Of a DNA stretch of 64,000 bases, positions 16,687-25,403 are shown piece after piece (position 1 is the stretch's first letter; each line of letters starts with the position of its first letter). Below the pieces are notes generated by a model that was given only the letters and a program-made list of their open reading frames with translations, did no database searches and was not told where the DNA came from. This DNA is from Brevundimonas sp. Lineage in GTDB: Bacteria; Pseudomonadota; Alphaproteobacteria; Caulobacterales; Caulobacteraceae. Where the stretch lies: the NCBI RefSeq assembly GCF_003248455.1, contig NZ_QFNM01000002.1:1-64000 (forward strand), given 5' to 3'. A program made the translations under genes and the position numbers.

Positions 16687-16712
16687 ACGCCGCGCGCCTG
16701 CTAGACGGAGGC

Positions 16713-17510
16713 ATGACCCTTCGCCTCGCCACCTGGAACATCAACTCCGTCCGCCTGCGCATCGACCAGGTCGCCCGTTTCGTCGCCGACCGCGCGCCCG
16801 ACGTCCTGATGCTGCAGGAGATCAAATGCACCACGGACCAGTTCCCGCGCGGCGCCTTCGAGGCGATGGGCCTGCCGCATCTGCGCGTGGCGGGCCAGAA
16901 GGGCTGGCACGGGGTCGCCATCGCCAGCCGCCTGCCGCTGGAGGACAGCCAAACCTTCCAGGTGTGCAAACTGGGCCACGCCCGCTGCGTCTCGGCCCAG
17001 GTCGCCGGGATCGACGTCCAGAACTTCTACATCCCGGCGGGCGGCGACATCCCCGACCGGGCGCTGAACCCCAAGTTCGATCACAAGATGGACTTCTACG
17101 AACAGCTGACCGCGCTCGTGGCCCGCCAGGACAAGGCCCGGCCGCTGATCATGGCCGGCGACTTCAACATCGCGCCCGGCGAAAACGACGTCTGGAACCA
17201 TCGCTACATGTCCAAGATCGTCAGCCATACGCCGATCGAGGTCGAGACGCTGAACCGGCTTCAGGCGGCCGGCGGTTTCGCCGACGTGCTGCGCGACCGC
17301 TTCCCCGAACCGCAGAAACTGGCCAGCTGGTGGAGCTATCGCGCCGCCGACTTCCGTAAATCCAATCGCGGCCTGCGCCTGGACCACATCTGGACCTCGC
17401 CGGGCCTGACCTCCGCGGTGGTCAGGGACACCGCCCGCATCCACGACGACGTCCGCGAATGGGAACGCCCCTCCGACCATGCGCCTGTGACGGTGGACCT
17501 GGACGTCTGA
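16713..17510 (+). CDS. xth: Exodeoxyribonuclease III (AP endonuclease)
   Basis: 265-residue Xth/APE1-family nuclease for base-excision repair. The catalytic residues are visible: Asn in TWNINSVRLR, Glu in LMLQEIKC, Tyr in NFYIPAGGD, GDFNIAPGENDVW (Asp/Asn), WWSYR, the Asp in LRLDHIWTSPGL and the C-terminal SDHAPV His. Length matches the family. It starts 27 bases after a strong terminator, so its promoter must be very close or within the terminator region. It converges on cenR. Confidence 0.95.
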   Translation: MTLRLATWNINSVRLRIDQVARFVADRAPDVLMLQEIKCTTDQFPRGAFEAMGLPHLRVAGQKGWHGVAIASRLPLEDSQTFQVCKLGHARCVSAQVAGIDVQNFYIPAGGDIPDRALNPKFDHKMDFYEQLTALVARQDKARPLIMAGDFNIAPGENDVWNHRYMSKIVSHTPIEVETLNRLQAAGGFADVLRDRFPEPQKLASWWSYRAADFRKSNRGLRLDHIWTSPGLTSAVVRDTARIHDDVREWERPSDHAPVTVDLDV

Positions 17511-17546
17511 AGGCGGCCGACTTCCCCCGCCGCCCCGATCCTTCAG
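17507..17546. terminator. Convergent hairpin between xth and cenR
   Basis: CTGAAGG (17507-17513) and CCTTCAG (17540-17546) are a perfect inverted repeat, with inner GGCGGC/GCCGCC able to extend pairing. Each arm contains one of the two stop codons. No T-tract, so a bidirectional barrier rather than a classic terminator. Confidence 0.35.
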
Positions 17547-18229
17547 GGTTGCAGCCGATAGCCGCCCGCGTCGGTCAGCAATAGCCGCGCATGGCCCGGC
17601 TCCGGCTCGATCTTCTGGCGCAGCCGATAGATATGGGTCTCCAGCGTGTGGGTCGTGACCCCGGCGTTATAGCCCCATACCTCGGTCAGAAGTTCCTCGC
17701 GCGACACCGGCTTGGCCCCCGCGCGATAGAGGTATTTCAAGATGTTGGTTTCCTTCTCGGTCAACCGCACCTTCTTGCCCTTGGCGTCCATCAGCACCTT
17801 GGCGGCGGGCCGGAACTCATAGGGACCGATGGTGAAGACCGCGTCCTCGGACTGTTCGTGGCTGCGCAGATGAGCGCGGATGCGGGCCAGCAGCACGGCG
17901 AAGCGGAAGGGCTTGGTCACATAGTCGTTGGCCCCGGCGTCCAGGCCCAGGATCGCGTCGGCGTCCGCCGACTGGGCCGTCAGCATGATGACCGGGGTCG
18001 ATACCCCGTCCTTGCGCAACAGCCGACACGCCTCGCGCCCGTCCATGTCCGGCAGGTCGACATCCAGCAGGATCAGATCGGCGCGAATCTCGCGCCCCAT
18101 CCGCACCCCGTCCGTGGCGGTCGCGGCCTGCTGGGTGCGAAACTCCTCGTGAAGGTTCAACTGCTCGGCCAGGGCCTCGCGCAGGTCGTCGTCGTCGTCG
18201 ATGATCAGGATGGTCTTGGGCGTGGGCAT
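17543..18229 (-). CDS. cenR: OmpR-family response regulator CenR
   Basis: 228 residues. Receiver domain: acidic pocket IIDDDDD (10-15), phospho-acceptor Asp56 in LILLDVDLPDMDG, Thr84, and Lys106 in NDYVTKPF. The C-terminal winged helix has LTEKETNILKYLYRAG and GVTTHTLETHIYRLRQKIE. Sequence and location (nine genes before parB in the Caulobacter order as I recall it) fit CenR, the essential cell-envelope regulator paired with CenK. The kinase gene is not adjacent, as in Caulobacter. The short intergenic space upstream (82 bases to yggS) should hold its promoter. Confidence 0.85.
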   Translation of the reverse strand: MPTPKTILIIDDDDDLREALAEQLNLHEEFRTQQAATATDGVRMGREIRADLILLDVDLPDMDGREACRLLRKDGVSTPVIMLTAQSADADAILGLDAGANDYVTKPFRFAVLLARIRAHLRSHEQSEDAVFTIGPYEFRPAAKVLMDAKGKKVRLTEKETNILKYLYRAGAKPVSREELLTEVWGYNAGVTTHTLETHIYRLRQKIEPEPGHARLLLTDAGGYRLQP

Positions 18230-18311
18230 GGACAGACAATGGCGAGGCTTGACCCCCGCGCCAAGGCTTGAGGGTGCGAATATTCACATCGGGTTACGGG
18301 CTAGAGGGGCT

Positions 18312-19010
18312 TTAGCGCCGATTTCGTTCCCCGAACAGCGCCGTTCCGACCCGCACATGGGTGGCCCCGCATCGGATCGCGGCCTCGTAATCGCCGCTCA
18401 TTCCCATCGACAGGACCGCCAATCCATTGCGGTCGGCCAGGGCGGACAGGGTTTTGAAATGGGGTTCCGGGTCCTGCGCCGCCGGGGGAATGCACATCAG
18501 CCCTTCGACCGTCAGCCCATAGGTCAGACGCGCCGTCGCGATCAGAGCGTCGGCCTGATCGGCCGAGATGCCGGCTTTCTGCGATTCTGCGCCGGTATTG
18601 ACCTGGACCAGGACGCGCGGCGATCGGCCGCGTCTCATCGCCGCCTCGGCCAGGGCGCGGGCCAGCTTTTCACGATCCAGCGTCTCGACGACATCGAACA
18701 GGGCGACGGCGTCCGCCGCCTTGTTGGTCTGCAAAGGGCCGATCAGCCGCAGTTCCAGGTCGGGAAGCCCCGCGATCCGGGCGGTCCAACGCGATTGCGC
18801 CTCCTGCACCCGATTTTCGCCGAACACCCGCTGGCCGGACGCCAGTATGGCGTCGATCGCGTCGGGGCCCTGGGTCTTGGATACGGCGGTCAGGGTGACG
18901 TCATGGGGATCGCGCCCGGCCGCGCGACAGGCGACGTCGATGCGGGCGCGGACCTCTGCGACCCGTTCGGCGATGGACGGCGGGGCGGAAGCGGGAGATG
19001 AAGGGGTCAT
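18312..19010 (-). CDS. YggS-family PLP homeostasis protein
   Basis: 232 residues, single-domain alanine-racemase-like barrel that binds PLP and buffers it; no enzymatic activity is known for the family. The PLP lysine is Lys45 in TAVSKTQGPDAI; ENRVQEAQSRW, HLIG-equivalent LIGPLQTNKA, VLVQVNTGAESQKAG, SMGMSGDYEAAI and GATHVRVGTALFG are the family blocks. Its ATG and that of the divergent ThiE-like gene share a single CATG, so the two 5' ends overlap by two bases. Confidence 0.92.
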   Translation of the reverse strand: MTPSSPASAPPSIAERVAEVRARIDVACRAAGRDPHDVTLTAVSKTQGPDAIDAILASGQRVFGENRVQEAQSRWTARIAGLPDLELRLIGPLQTNKAADAVALFDVVETLDREKLARALAEAAMRRGRSPRVLVQVNTGAESQKAGISADQADALIATARLTYGLTVEGLMCIPPAAQDPEPHFKTLSALADRNGLAVLSMGMSGDYEAAIRCGATHVRVGTALFGERNRR

Positions 19011-19668
19011 GAACCTGCCGGCCGGTTACAGCGACGATGCGCGCACGCTCTGGAACGCCGCGACCGCTCTAAACCGCGCCGCCGCCGCTGTCAGCCCAGG
19101 CGCCGCCTGGCTGCCGCCCCTTCTGTTCTTCACCGATCCCGACCGAACGCCGCGCCCGTGGGAGACGGCGGCCCGGCTGCCTGTCGGTTCGGCGGTCGTC
19201 TATCGCGCCTTCGGCGCGGCGGAGGCCGTCCAAACGGGCGAGAGACTGCGCGAAACGACAGCGACGGCGGGGGTCCGGCTCCTGATCGGACTGGACGCCG
19301 AACTGGCCGAAACGGTCGGGGCCGATGGCCTGCATTTGCCGGAACGCGCGGCGCATCGAGCGGTCGAGATACGCAGCGCCCGCCCCCAATGGCTGCTGAC
19401 CGCCGCCTGGCATGGCGCGGAGACGACGCCGGACGGCTTGGACGCCCTGGTGCTTTCGCCCGTCTTCGCGGCCGGGGGCGTTTCGGCGTCCAGACCGCCC
19501 CTGGGGGCCGAGCGGTTCCAAATCCTGGCGAGGGGCGCCGGTCGCCCGGTCTATGCGCTGGGTGGGATCGACGCGACCAACGCAGGCCGGATCGGCGGCG
19601 CCTGCGGCCTGGCCGGGGTCGATGCGATCAGGACGGCGTTCGATGCACCGTCCCAGATCAGAACTTGA
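19009..19668 (+). CDS. Thiamine phosphate synthase/TenI-like protein
   Basis: 219 residues with the ThiE/TenI TIM-barrel pattern: LLFFTDPDRTP, GADGLHLPERA, WLLTAAWHG, DALVLSPVFAAGG and the phosphate-binding VYALGGIDATNAGRI. Against authentic ThiE the HLGQ-type motif is LPE and the PTxTK-like loop after SPVF is altered, so a TenI-type aminopyrimidine aminohydrolase/isomerase or degenerate ThiE is possible. GGAG lies 13 bases before the ATG. It overlaps the NtrZ-like gene convergently by 11 bases. Caulobacter has a thiamine-phosphate-synthase gene at the same place, as I recall. Confidence 0.72.
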   Translation: MNLPAGYSDDARTLWNAATALNRAAAAVSPGAAWLPPLLFFTDPDRTPRPWETAARLPVGSAVVYRAFGAAEAVQTGERLRETTATAGVRLLIGLDAELAETVGADGLHLPERAAHRAVEIRSARPQWLLTAAWHGAETTPDGLDALVLSPVFAAGGVSASRPPLGAERFQILARGAGRPVYALGGIDATNAGRIGGACGLAGVDAIRTAFDAPSQIRT

Positions 19669-20041
19669 AGATGGTTTCCAGACGCACGCGCGGCTGGGCG
19701 CGGCTGTTGGTTTCCGGGGCGCGGGCCGGGTCGGCTTCGGGCGTGGCCACGGCGGCGGCGGCGCCCACGCGCAGGCGGTCGTTCAAACGATAATAGGCCC
19801 CGGCCTCGACATCGCCCCAGTCGGTTTCACGCCCCACGGGCTGGTTCAGGTTGAAATCCAGGCCCCAACGGCCGTTGTCGTTCAGGCGAAGGCCGCGACG
19901 CTGCGGCGCCGGCGCATTGCGCTGGGCCGCCTGGGCTTCCGACAGGGACACCGTGTTGGACGCGTTCTGGGCGAGCGCGGACGTCGAGACGGCAAGCGCC
20001 GTCGTCGCCAACATCACAGCAAGAAAACCGCCGAACCGCAT
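19658..20041 (-). CDS. NtrZ-like periplasmic protein
   Basis: 127 residues. A signal peptide ends ALAQ before NASNTVSLSEAQAAQRNAP. The mature protein contains LRLNDNGRWGLDFNLNQPVGR, DWGDVEAGAYYRLNDRLRVGAA and a C-terminal QPRVRLETIFKF, a beta-rich, outer-membrane-like tail. In Caulobacter the protein at this place is NtrZ, reported to inhibit the NtrY histidine kinase from the periplasm; I infer the same family from position and general pattern. The ATG at 20041 (AAGGG 7 bases upstream) is preferred to the TTG six bases further out. Confidence 0.6.
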   Translation of the reverse strand: MRFGGFLAVMLATTALAVSTSALAQNASNTVSLSEAQAAQRNAPAPQRRGLRLNDNGRWGLDFNLNQPVGRETDWGDVEAGAYYRLNDRLRVGAAAAVATPEADPARAPETNSRAQPRVRLETIFKF

Positions 20042-20047
20042 AACCAA

Positions 20048-20406
20048 ACCCTTAGAACCCCGCCAACGGCGACGTTTCGACCCCGAACCGACCTTATATG
20101 GTCGTGAGCCTGGCGATTAGACACCGGGCGCCGGCTCGGTCAACGGAATGACCGCTCGATAACAAGGTTCCTCTTCATTGTTGTCGGCGCATGTGTCTCA
20201 GGCGTCACGGGATTTGGGTCGCTTCGGGTCGGATGACGCGCCCCTGTCGCGAAACCGCTGCTTCGACGGACGCCCTCGGGCGCGACTTCGCCTTGTCATC
20301 GCCCCTTTTCACCGTGTTATAGAGCGGTGCAGTCGGCGTTTTATCGCGCCGTGCGCGCGTGCGAGCGAGGGCTCCCACGTCCCTGGATTTACGGAGACTT
20401 CTCTTG
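20048..20406. other. Divergent intergenic region (359 bp) between ntrZ-like and DUF3576 genes
   Basis: Toward the left a -10-like TATAAG (minus, 20093-20098) lies about 50 bases from the NtrZ-like ATG. Toward the right TTGTCA (20293-20298) and TATAGA (20318-20323), spacing 19, precede the DUF3576 gene by about 83 bases. The stretch between contains no convincing gene, tRNA or long repeat. Confidence 0.4.
20293..20323 (+). promoter_or_regulatory. Possible sigma70 promoter of the DUF3576 gene
   Basis: TTGTCA and TATAGA with a 19-base spacer (18 if TTATAG is used). Spacing is slightly long, so support is modest. Confidence 0.35.
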
Positions 20407-20871
20407 ATGAGCCTCAACAAGGCCCTGGTTCGCAACGTCGCGGTCGTGCTGGTGTCTGGCGTGGCCCTGGGCGCGTCGCTTTCGGCCTGCTCGAGCATTC
20501 CCTTCGTCGGGGGCAAGAAGTCCGCGCCCAAGACGAACGCCCAGCAGGGCATCGGGGTCAACGCCTATCTGTGGCGCGCCTCGCTCGACACCCTCAGCTT
20601 CATGCCGCTGCTGACCGCCGATCCGTGGGGCGGCGTCATCAACTACGACTGGTATATCAACCCCCAGACGCCGAACGAGCGCTTCAAGGCGACCGTCTTC
20701 ATCCTGGACACCCGCCTGCGCGCCGACGCCCTGAACGTGACGGTGACGAAGGAGGTGAAGGGCGCCGACGGCCAGTGGACCGCCGCCCCGGTCGCCGCCC
20801 AGACCGAGGCCGACCTGGAAAACGCCATCCTGACCAAGGCGCGACAGCTGAACCTGTCGAATGCTGGCTGA
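20407..20871 (+). CDS. DUF3576 lipoprotein (154 aa)
   Basis: Begins MSLNKALVRNVAVVLVSGV with a lipobox near residue 26 (SLSACSSIPF), so a lipid-anchored envelope protein. The mature domain has IGVNAYLWRASLDTLSFMPL, DPWGGVINYDWY and FKATVFILDTRLRADALNVTV, the hallmarks of DUF3576, a family found next to leuS-lptE in alphaproteobacteria. Function unknown; the linkage to lptE suggests outer-membrane biogenesis. GGAGA precedes the ATG. The TGA stop sits in the loop of a terminator-like hairpin, and the frame stays open for another 50 codons if it were read through. Confidence 0.85.
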   Translation: MSLNKALVRNVAVVLVSGVALGASLSACSSIPFVGGKKSAPKTNAQQGIGVNAYLWRASLDTLSFMPLLTADPWGGVINYDWYINPQTPNERFKATVFILDTRLRADALNVTVTKEVKGADGQWTAAPVAAQTEADLENAILTKARQLNLSNAG

Positions 20872-20889
20872 TCGCCAGCATTCGGTTTT
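20858..20889 (+). terminator. Strong hairpin terminator over the DUF3576 stop codon
   Basis: Perfect 11-base stem CGAATGCTGGC/GCCAGCATTCG (20858-20868 and 20874-20884) with loop TGATC holding the TGA stop, then GTTTTC. Looks like a Rho-independent terminator with a short U-tract. Confidence 0.6.
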
Positions 20890-20897
20890 CGGCAGGC

Positions 20898-21026
20898 GCT
20901 ATCGCCCTTCGGGCTGCTTGAGCGGCATTTGGGGTGCTATCGCCCTTCGGGCTACTTGAGCACGCTGGTTATCGCTCATTGGGGCGCAATTTTCTTGGGC
21001 GCTGCCGTCCTTCGGGCTAGTTGAGC
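20898..21026. repeat. Three imperfect copies of a 26-bp repeat upstream of leuS
   Basis: Copies at 20898-20923, 20936-20961 and 21001-21026 share the core GCTATCGCCCTTCGGGCT followed by NNTTGAGC; copies 1 and 2 differ at one base, copy 3 at about four. Each contains the mini-hairpin GCCCTTCGGGC (UUCG-type). Spacing is 38 then 65 bases. Between copies 2 and 3 the sequence TTATCGCTCATTGGGGCGCAATTTTC looks like a further degenerate unit. Origin unknown: a local duplication or a dispersed intergenic repeat. Confidence 0.7.
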
Positions 21027-21030
21027 CGGG

Positions 21031-21049
21031 AGGGCGTCAGCGCCCTTTT
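21031..21049 (+). terminator. Terminator/attenuator-like hairpin just before leuS
   Basis: AGGGCG-TCAG-CGCCCT followed by TTT (stem 21031-21036/21041-21046) ends 18 bases before the leuS start. A short stem with U-run so close to the start codon suggests attenuation or the end of an upstream transcript. Confidence 0.4.
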
Positions 21050-21066
21050 CGACTTTCAGGACGACC

Positions 21067-23646
21067 GTGGCCCGATACGACCCCAAGACCGCCGAACCCC
21101 GCCAGCAGGCCCGCTGGGCCGAAGCCTCCGCCTTCGTGACGAAGGATGCCGGCCGTCCGAAATACTATGTGCTGGAGATGTTTCCCTATCCTTCGGGGAA
21201 CATCCACATGGGACACGCCCGCAACTATGTGATGGGCGACGTGGTCGCGCGGTCCAAGCGCGCCCAGGGGTTCGACGTCCTGCACCCGATGGGCTGGGAC
21301 GCCTTCGGCATGCCGGCCGAGAACGCGGCCATGGAGCGCGGCATCCACCCCAAGGGCTGGACCTATTCCAATATCGCCAACATGCGCGAACAGCTGAAAC
21401 TGCTGGGCCTGTCGCTGGACTGGTCGCGCGAGTTCGCCACCTGCGACCCGGAATATTATGGCAAGCAACAGGCCTGGTTCCTGGAGCTGTATCGGCGCGG
21501 TCTGGTCTATCGCAAGGACGGGGTCGTCAACTGGGACCCGGTCGACAATACGGTCCTGGCCAACGAACAGGTGATCGACGGGCGTGGCTGGCGCTCGGGC
21601 GCCTTGGTGGAGAAGCGCAAGCTGAACCAGTGGTTCCTGCGCATCACCGACTATGCCGACGACCTGATCGACGGTCTGAAGAACCTGGACCGCTGGCCCG
21701 AAAAGGTCCGGCTAATGCAGGAGAACTGGATCGGAAAGTCCAAGGGCGCGACCCTGTGGTGGACCATCGCCGAGGCGCCGGCCTTCCTGCCCGCCTCGCG
21801 CGAGGGCGAACCGAACCACGCCCGCGACCCCATCGAGGTCTACACCACCCGCCCAGACACCCTGTTCGGCGCCAGCTTCCTGGCCCTGGCGCCCGACCAT
21901 CCGCTGACCAAGGCCATCGCGGAGCATCGGCCGGACGTGGCGGACTTCGTCAAGGCCTGCGCCCAGGCCGGCACCAGCGAAGCCGATATCGAAAAGGCCG
22001 AGAAGCTGGGGATCGATTTGGGCGTCCGCGTCCGCCATCCCTTCGATCCGGACAAGACCCTGCCCGTCTGGGCGGCCAACTTCGTGCTGTCCACCTATGG
22101 CTCGGGCGCCATCTTCGGCTGCCCCGCCCACGATCAGCGCGACCTGGACTTCGCCCGCAAATACGATCTGCCGGTGACGCCGGTGGTCAAACCCGACGAC
22201 GCCGAAACCGTCGAGATCGGGACCGAGGCCTATGTCGGTCCCGGCCGCATCTTCAACTCCGGCTTCCTGAACGGCCTGGATGTGGAAGCCGCCAAGGCCG
22301 CCGCCATCGCCAGAGTCGAGGCCGCCGGCCAGGGTCGCGCCGAGACCATCTATCGCCTGCGCGACTGGGGCGTCTCGCGCCAGCGCTACTGGGGCTGCCC
22401 GATACCGATCATCCACTGCCCGTCCTGCGGCCCGGTCGAAGTTCCCGCCGACCAGTTGCCGGTCGTCCTGCCCGAGGACGTCACCTTCGACGTGCCCGGC
22501 AATCCGCTGGACCGGCACCCGACGTGGAAGCATGTCAAATGCCCGTCCTGCGGCGCGGATGCGACGCGCGAGACCGACACCCTGGACACCTTCGTCGATT
22601 CCAGCTGGTATTTCGCCCGCTTCACCGATCCCAAGGCCGAGGCGCCGATCGACAAGGCCGCCGCCGACCGCTGGCTGCCGGTGGATCAGTATATCGGCGG
22701 GGTCGAGCATGCGGTGCTGCATCTGCTCTACGCCCGCTTCGTGACCCGCGCCCTGACCGACGCCGGCCTGATGAGCGTCAAGGAGCCGTTCGCCGGCCTG
22801 TTCACCCAAGGCATGGTGGTCCACGAGACGTATCGTCGGCCCGACGGCGCCTGGGTAGAGCCGACCGACGTCGAGCTGAGCAACGACAACGGCGTCCGTT
22901 CGGCCCGCCAGCTGTCGACCGGCGACGCCCTGATCATCGGCGACATCGAAAAGATGTCCAAGTCCAAGAAGAACGTGGTCGCCCCGGCCGAAATCCTGGA
23001 AAGCCACGGCGTGGACGCTGGGCGCCTGTTCGTCCTCTCGGACAGCCCGCCCGAACGGGACGTGCAGTGGACGCCGGGCGGGGTGGAGGGTGCCAGCCGC
23101 TTCGTTCAGCGCGCCTGGTCCCTGTTCGACGCCTACGACCCCGCCTTCGCCGGCGAGGACACGGCCAACGCCGAACTGCTGCGCGAGACCCACAAGGCCG
23201 TCAAGGCCGTGTCCGAAGGCGTAGAGGGCTTCCGCTTCAACTCGGCCATCGCCAAGCTTTATTCTTTCGTCGCCGCGATTCGCGACGCGGACCAGGCCGG
23301 CGGCGACGCCAAGCGCCAGGCCCTGTCGGCCCTGGCCCGGCTGATCGCCCCCTTCACCCCGCACCTGGCCGAGGAATGCTGGACCCGGCTGGGCGAGGAC
23401 GGGATGGTTCTGGACGCGCCGTGGCCTGTGTGGGACGCTGCTCTGGCGGCCGACGACGAGGTGGTGCTGCCCATCCAGATCAACGGCAAGCGTCGGGCGG
23501 AAATCCGCGTGGCGCGCGGCATGGAGCCGGCCGAGGTCGAGGCGGTCGTCCTGGCCGATGCGACCGTGCAGGCGCGGCTGGAGGGTCTGAGCGTGAAGAA
23601 GATCGTCGTGGTCAAGGACCGCATCGTCAATCTGGTGGCCGGCTGA
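21067..23646 (+). CDS. leuS: Leucyl-tRNA synthetase
   Basis: 859-residue class Ia synthetase. HIGH-type motif [18 protein letters not shown] (residues about 39-55), the editing (CP1) domain with [19 protein letters not shown] and [19 protein letters not shown], the zinc-like CPSC segments, and [10 protein letters not shown] are intact. The C-terminal anticodon and tRNA-binding domains end [11 protein letters not shown]. The start is GTG at 21067 ([11 protein letters not shown]) with AGGA upstream; a longer frame has no homology. It is followed by lptE with a one-base overlap and holA, giving a three-gene operon. Confidence 0.97.
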   Translation: MARYDPKTAEPRQQARWAEASAFVTKDAGRPKYYVLEMFPYPSGNIHMGHARNYVMGDVVARSKRAQGFDVLHPMGWDAFGMPAENAAMERGIHPKGWTYSNIANMREQLKLLGLSLDWSREFATCDPEYYGKQQAWFLELYRRGLVYRKDGVVNWDPVDNTVLANEQVIDGRGWRSGALVEKRKLNQWFLRITDYADDLIDGLKNLDRWPEKVRLMQENWIGKSKGATLWWTIAEAPAFLPASREGEPNHARDPIEVYTTRPDTLFGASFLALAPDHPLTKAIAEHRPDVADFVKACAQAGTSEADIEKAEKLGIDLGVRVRHPFDPDKTLPVWAANFVLSTYGSGAIFGCPAHDQRDLDFARKYDLPVTPVVKPDDAETVEIGTEAYVGPGRIFNSGFLNGLDVEAAKAAAIARVEAAGQGRAETIYRLRDWGVSRQRYWGCPIPIIHCPSCGPVEVPADQLPVVLPEDVTFDVPGNPLDRHPTWKHVKCPSCGADATRETDTLDTFVDSSWYFARFTDPKAEAPIDKAAADRWLPVDQYIGGVEHAVLHLLYARFVTRALTDAGLMSVKEPFAGLFTQGMVVHETYRRPDGAWVEPTDVELSNDNGVRSARQLSTGDALIIGDIEKMSKSKKNVVAPAEILESHGVDAGRLFVLSDSPPERDVQWTPGGVEGASRFVQRAWSLFDAYDPAFAGEDTANAELLRETHKAVKAVSEGVEGFRFNSAIAKLYSFVAAIRDADQAGGDAKRQALSALARLIAPFTPHLAEECWTRLGEDGMVLDAPWPVWDAALAADDEVVLPIQINGKRRAEIRVARGMEPAEVEAVVLADATVQARLEGLSVKKIVVVKDRIVNLVAG

Positions 23647-24125
23647 TGCGTATCGCGGCGGCCTTTGCGGTGTTGACGGCCCTGGGCGTATCCGCCTGCG
23701 GCTTCACCCCCATTTACGCCGAGCCGGCCCTGGGGTCGTCCCTGCGCCGGATCGCCGTCTCGACCCAGGACGACCGACTGGGCTATCGCCTGCGCGAGCA
23801 GTTGGAGGACGTCCTGGCCTGGGACCGGGGCGAAGCGCCCCTGTACCGTCTGACCACCCAGGTCGAGCAAAGCCGCCGCTCCCTGGGTCGCCGCATCGAC
23901 GACACCGCGACCCGCTATGAGTTGACCGTCAAGGCGACCTGGATCCTGACCCCCGCCGCGGGCGGCGCGCCGATCACCGGCGCGGAGACGGTGACGACCA
24001 CCTACGCCGCCGCCGACCAACCCTATGCCGCCATCGCCGCCCAGCAGGACGGCGAGGAGCGCGCGGCCTCGGAGCTGGCCCGCCTGATCCGACTCGACCT
24101 CATGCAGGCCCTGTCCAACCCGTGA
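23646..24125 (+). CDS. lptE: LPS assembly lipoprotein LptE
   Basis: 159 residues. Signal peptide and lipobox (LGVSACGFTPIY, lipidated Cys18) then the LptE fold: RRIAVSTQDDRLGYRLREQLEDVL, YRLTTQVEQSRRSLGRRIDDTATRYELTVKATW and the C-terminal DQPYAAIAAQQDGEERAASELARLI. It plugs the LptD barrel in the outer membrane for LPS insertion. Its ATG shares one base with the leuS stop and its own stop overlaps the holA GTG, so translation is coupled. This leuS-lptE-holA order is standard in alphaproteobacteria. Confidence 0.92.
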   Translation: MRIAAAFAVLTALGVSACGFTPIYAEPALGSSLRRIAVSTQDDRLGYRLREQLEDVLAWDRGEAPLYRLTTQVEQSRRSLGRRIDDTATRYELTVKATWILTPAAGGAPITGAETVTTTYAAADQPYAAIAAQQDGEERAASELARLIRLDLMQALSNP

Positions 24126-25174
24126 TCCTGGCCAAACGTCCCGAGATCGAACGCTTCCTGAAGGCGCCCGATCCGGCGATCCGGGCGGCGGTCATCCACG
24201 GAAAGGATCGCTCCGGCGTCGCCGAGCGGGCCGAAGTCCTGTGCCGGACCGTCACGTCCGATCTGAACGACCCCTTCAACGTCACCGTCCTGACCGACAG
24301 CGACATCGACAGCGACGAGACGCGGCTGGAAGAGGCCTTGACGGCCATGTCCCTGATGGGCGGGCGGCGTCTGGTGCGCATCCGGCTGGCGGCGCTGAAG
24401 CCCGGCGTGGACAAGGCCGTAGCCGCCGCGCTGAAGACCCACGCCCAGGGCGGCTACAATCCCGACGCCATGCTGGTGGTCGAGGCCGATCAGCTCGGTC
24501 GCGAATCGGCGCTGAGAAAGACGGCCGAAAAGGAAAACGGGGCCGTCGGCATCGTCTGTTACGAGGATGAGACCGGCGATGTCGCCCGCATGGTGCGCGA
24601 GGCCCTGGCGGCGGACAAGGTCGGTCTGACATCCGACGCCCTGGATCGGTTCGTCGCCCGTCTGCCCCGCGAACGCGGCCTGATGCGTCAGGAGATCGAG
24701 CGCCTGGCCCTGTTCATCGGTCCAGGGTCGGGCCGGACGCTGGACATGGACGCGCTGGAACTGCACCTGGGCGTAGAGCCGGACGCCTCGCTGTCCGATG
24801 CGGCGCTCCAGGCCTTTGGCGCCCGCGCCGCCCCGGCGCAATCGGGCCTGAGGCGCGCCTTCGCCGAGGGCGAATCGTCGGTCATGGCCGTGCGATGCGC
24901 CGCCATGCATCTGGGAAAGCTTCGCAGGATCAATATCTTGCAAGCCAACGGCGCAAACGCCAAAGAGGCCGCGAAGGCTGCCGGCGTTTTCTGGAAGCAG
25001 GAGGCGGAAATGCTGCGTCAGGCCCGGTCCTGGCGCCTGGAGGCTCTCGACGAGGTCATGGACAGCATCAACGTCGCCGATGTCGCCGCCAAGACGACCG
25101 GAATGCCCGACCAGCTGATCGCCGAACGCCTGCTGCTGGAAATCGCCGGCCGGGCGAGACGACTGGGGCTTTAG
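24122..25174 (+). CDS. holA: DNA polymerase III delta subunit
   Basis: 350-residue clamp-loader delta subunit. GTG start (MILAKRPEIERFLKAP) overlapping the lptE stop by 4 bases. Family pattern: AVIHGKDRSGVAERAEVL, LTAMSLMGGRRLVRIR, the AAA+-like second domain and a helical C-terminal domain with RRINILQANGANAKEAAKAAGVFWKQEAEMLRQARSW. Delta opens the beta clamp; no ATP site is expected or seen. Confidence 0.93.
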   Translation: MILAKRPEIERFLKAPDPAIRAAVIHGKDRSGVAERAEVLCRTVTSDLNDPFNVTVLTDSDIDSDETRLEEALTAMSLMGGRRLVRIRLAALKPGVDKAVAAALKTHAQGGYNPDAMLVVEADQLGRESALRKTAEKENGAVGIVCYEDETGDVARMVREALAADKVGLTSDALDRFVARLPRERGLMRQEIERLALFIGPGSGRTLDMDALELHLGVEPDASLSDAALQAFGARAAPAQSGLRRAFAEGESSVMAVRCAAMHLGKLRRINILQANGANAKEAAKAAGVFWKQEAEMLRQARSWRLEALDEVMDSINVADVAAKTTGMPDQLIAERLLLEIAGRARRLGL

Positions 25175-25194
25175 ACGAACCCCGAGAAGCAGGC

Positions 25195-25377
25195 TCACCC
25201 GCGCTTGGACGCCTTGCGGAACGCCGGCTTGGCCATCGCCACATTGCGGGCGGCCACGCTCTTCTCCTCGGCCTTGGCGCCGGGCTGCACATTGAATCCG
25301 TGTCCGCCTTTCGCCTTCTTGGCGGCGAGCGCCTGTTTCAACTTGTCGGCGGCTGTGGGCGTGTTCTGATCGGTCAT
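25195..25377 (-). CDS. Small basic conserved protein (60 aa)
   Basis: Lys/Ala-rich 60-mer beginning MTDQNTPTAADKLKQALAAKKAKGGHGFNV. It has no membrane or signal segment and a strongly basic C-terminus (KPAFRKASKRG), compatible with nucleic-acid binding or disorder. Present at the parB 3' side in the same orientation, 26 bases downstream of parB, and convergent with holA. I recall a small gene at this position in Caulobacter but no function. Confidence 0.6.
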   Translation of the reverse strand: MTDQNTPTAADKLKQALAAKKAKGGHGFNVQPGAKAEEKSVAARNVAMAKPAFRKASKRG

Positions 25378-25403
25378 ACGCCCACCCTACCACATCCCCG
25401 GCG

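Noticed and set aside
20872..21024. Leu-rich leader peptide between DUF3576 and leuS
   Set aside because: The frame is open and Leu-rich but has no ATG/GTG start with a ribosome site; it is only the continuation of the DUF3576 frame.
20898..21026. CRISPR array
   Set aside because: Only three imperfect units with unequal spacing, no cas genes.
20872..21066. T-box riboswitch upstream of leuS
   Set aside because: No T-box sequence or specifier-loop structure; T-boxes are largely confined to Gram-positive bacteria.
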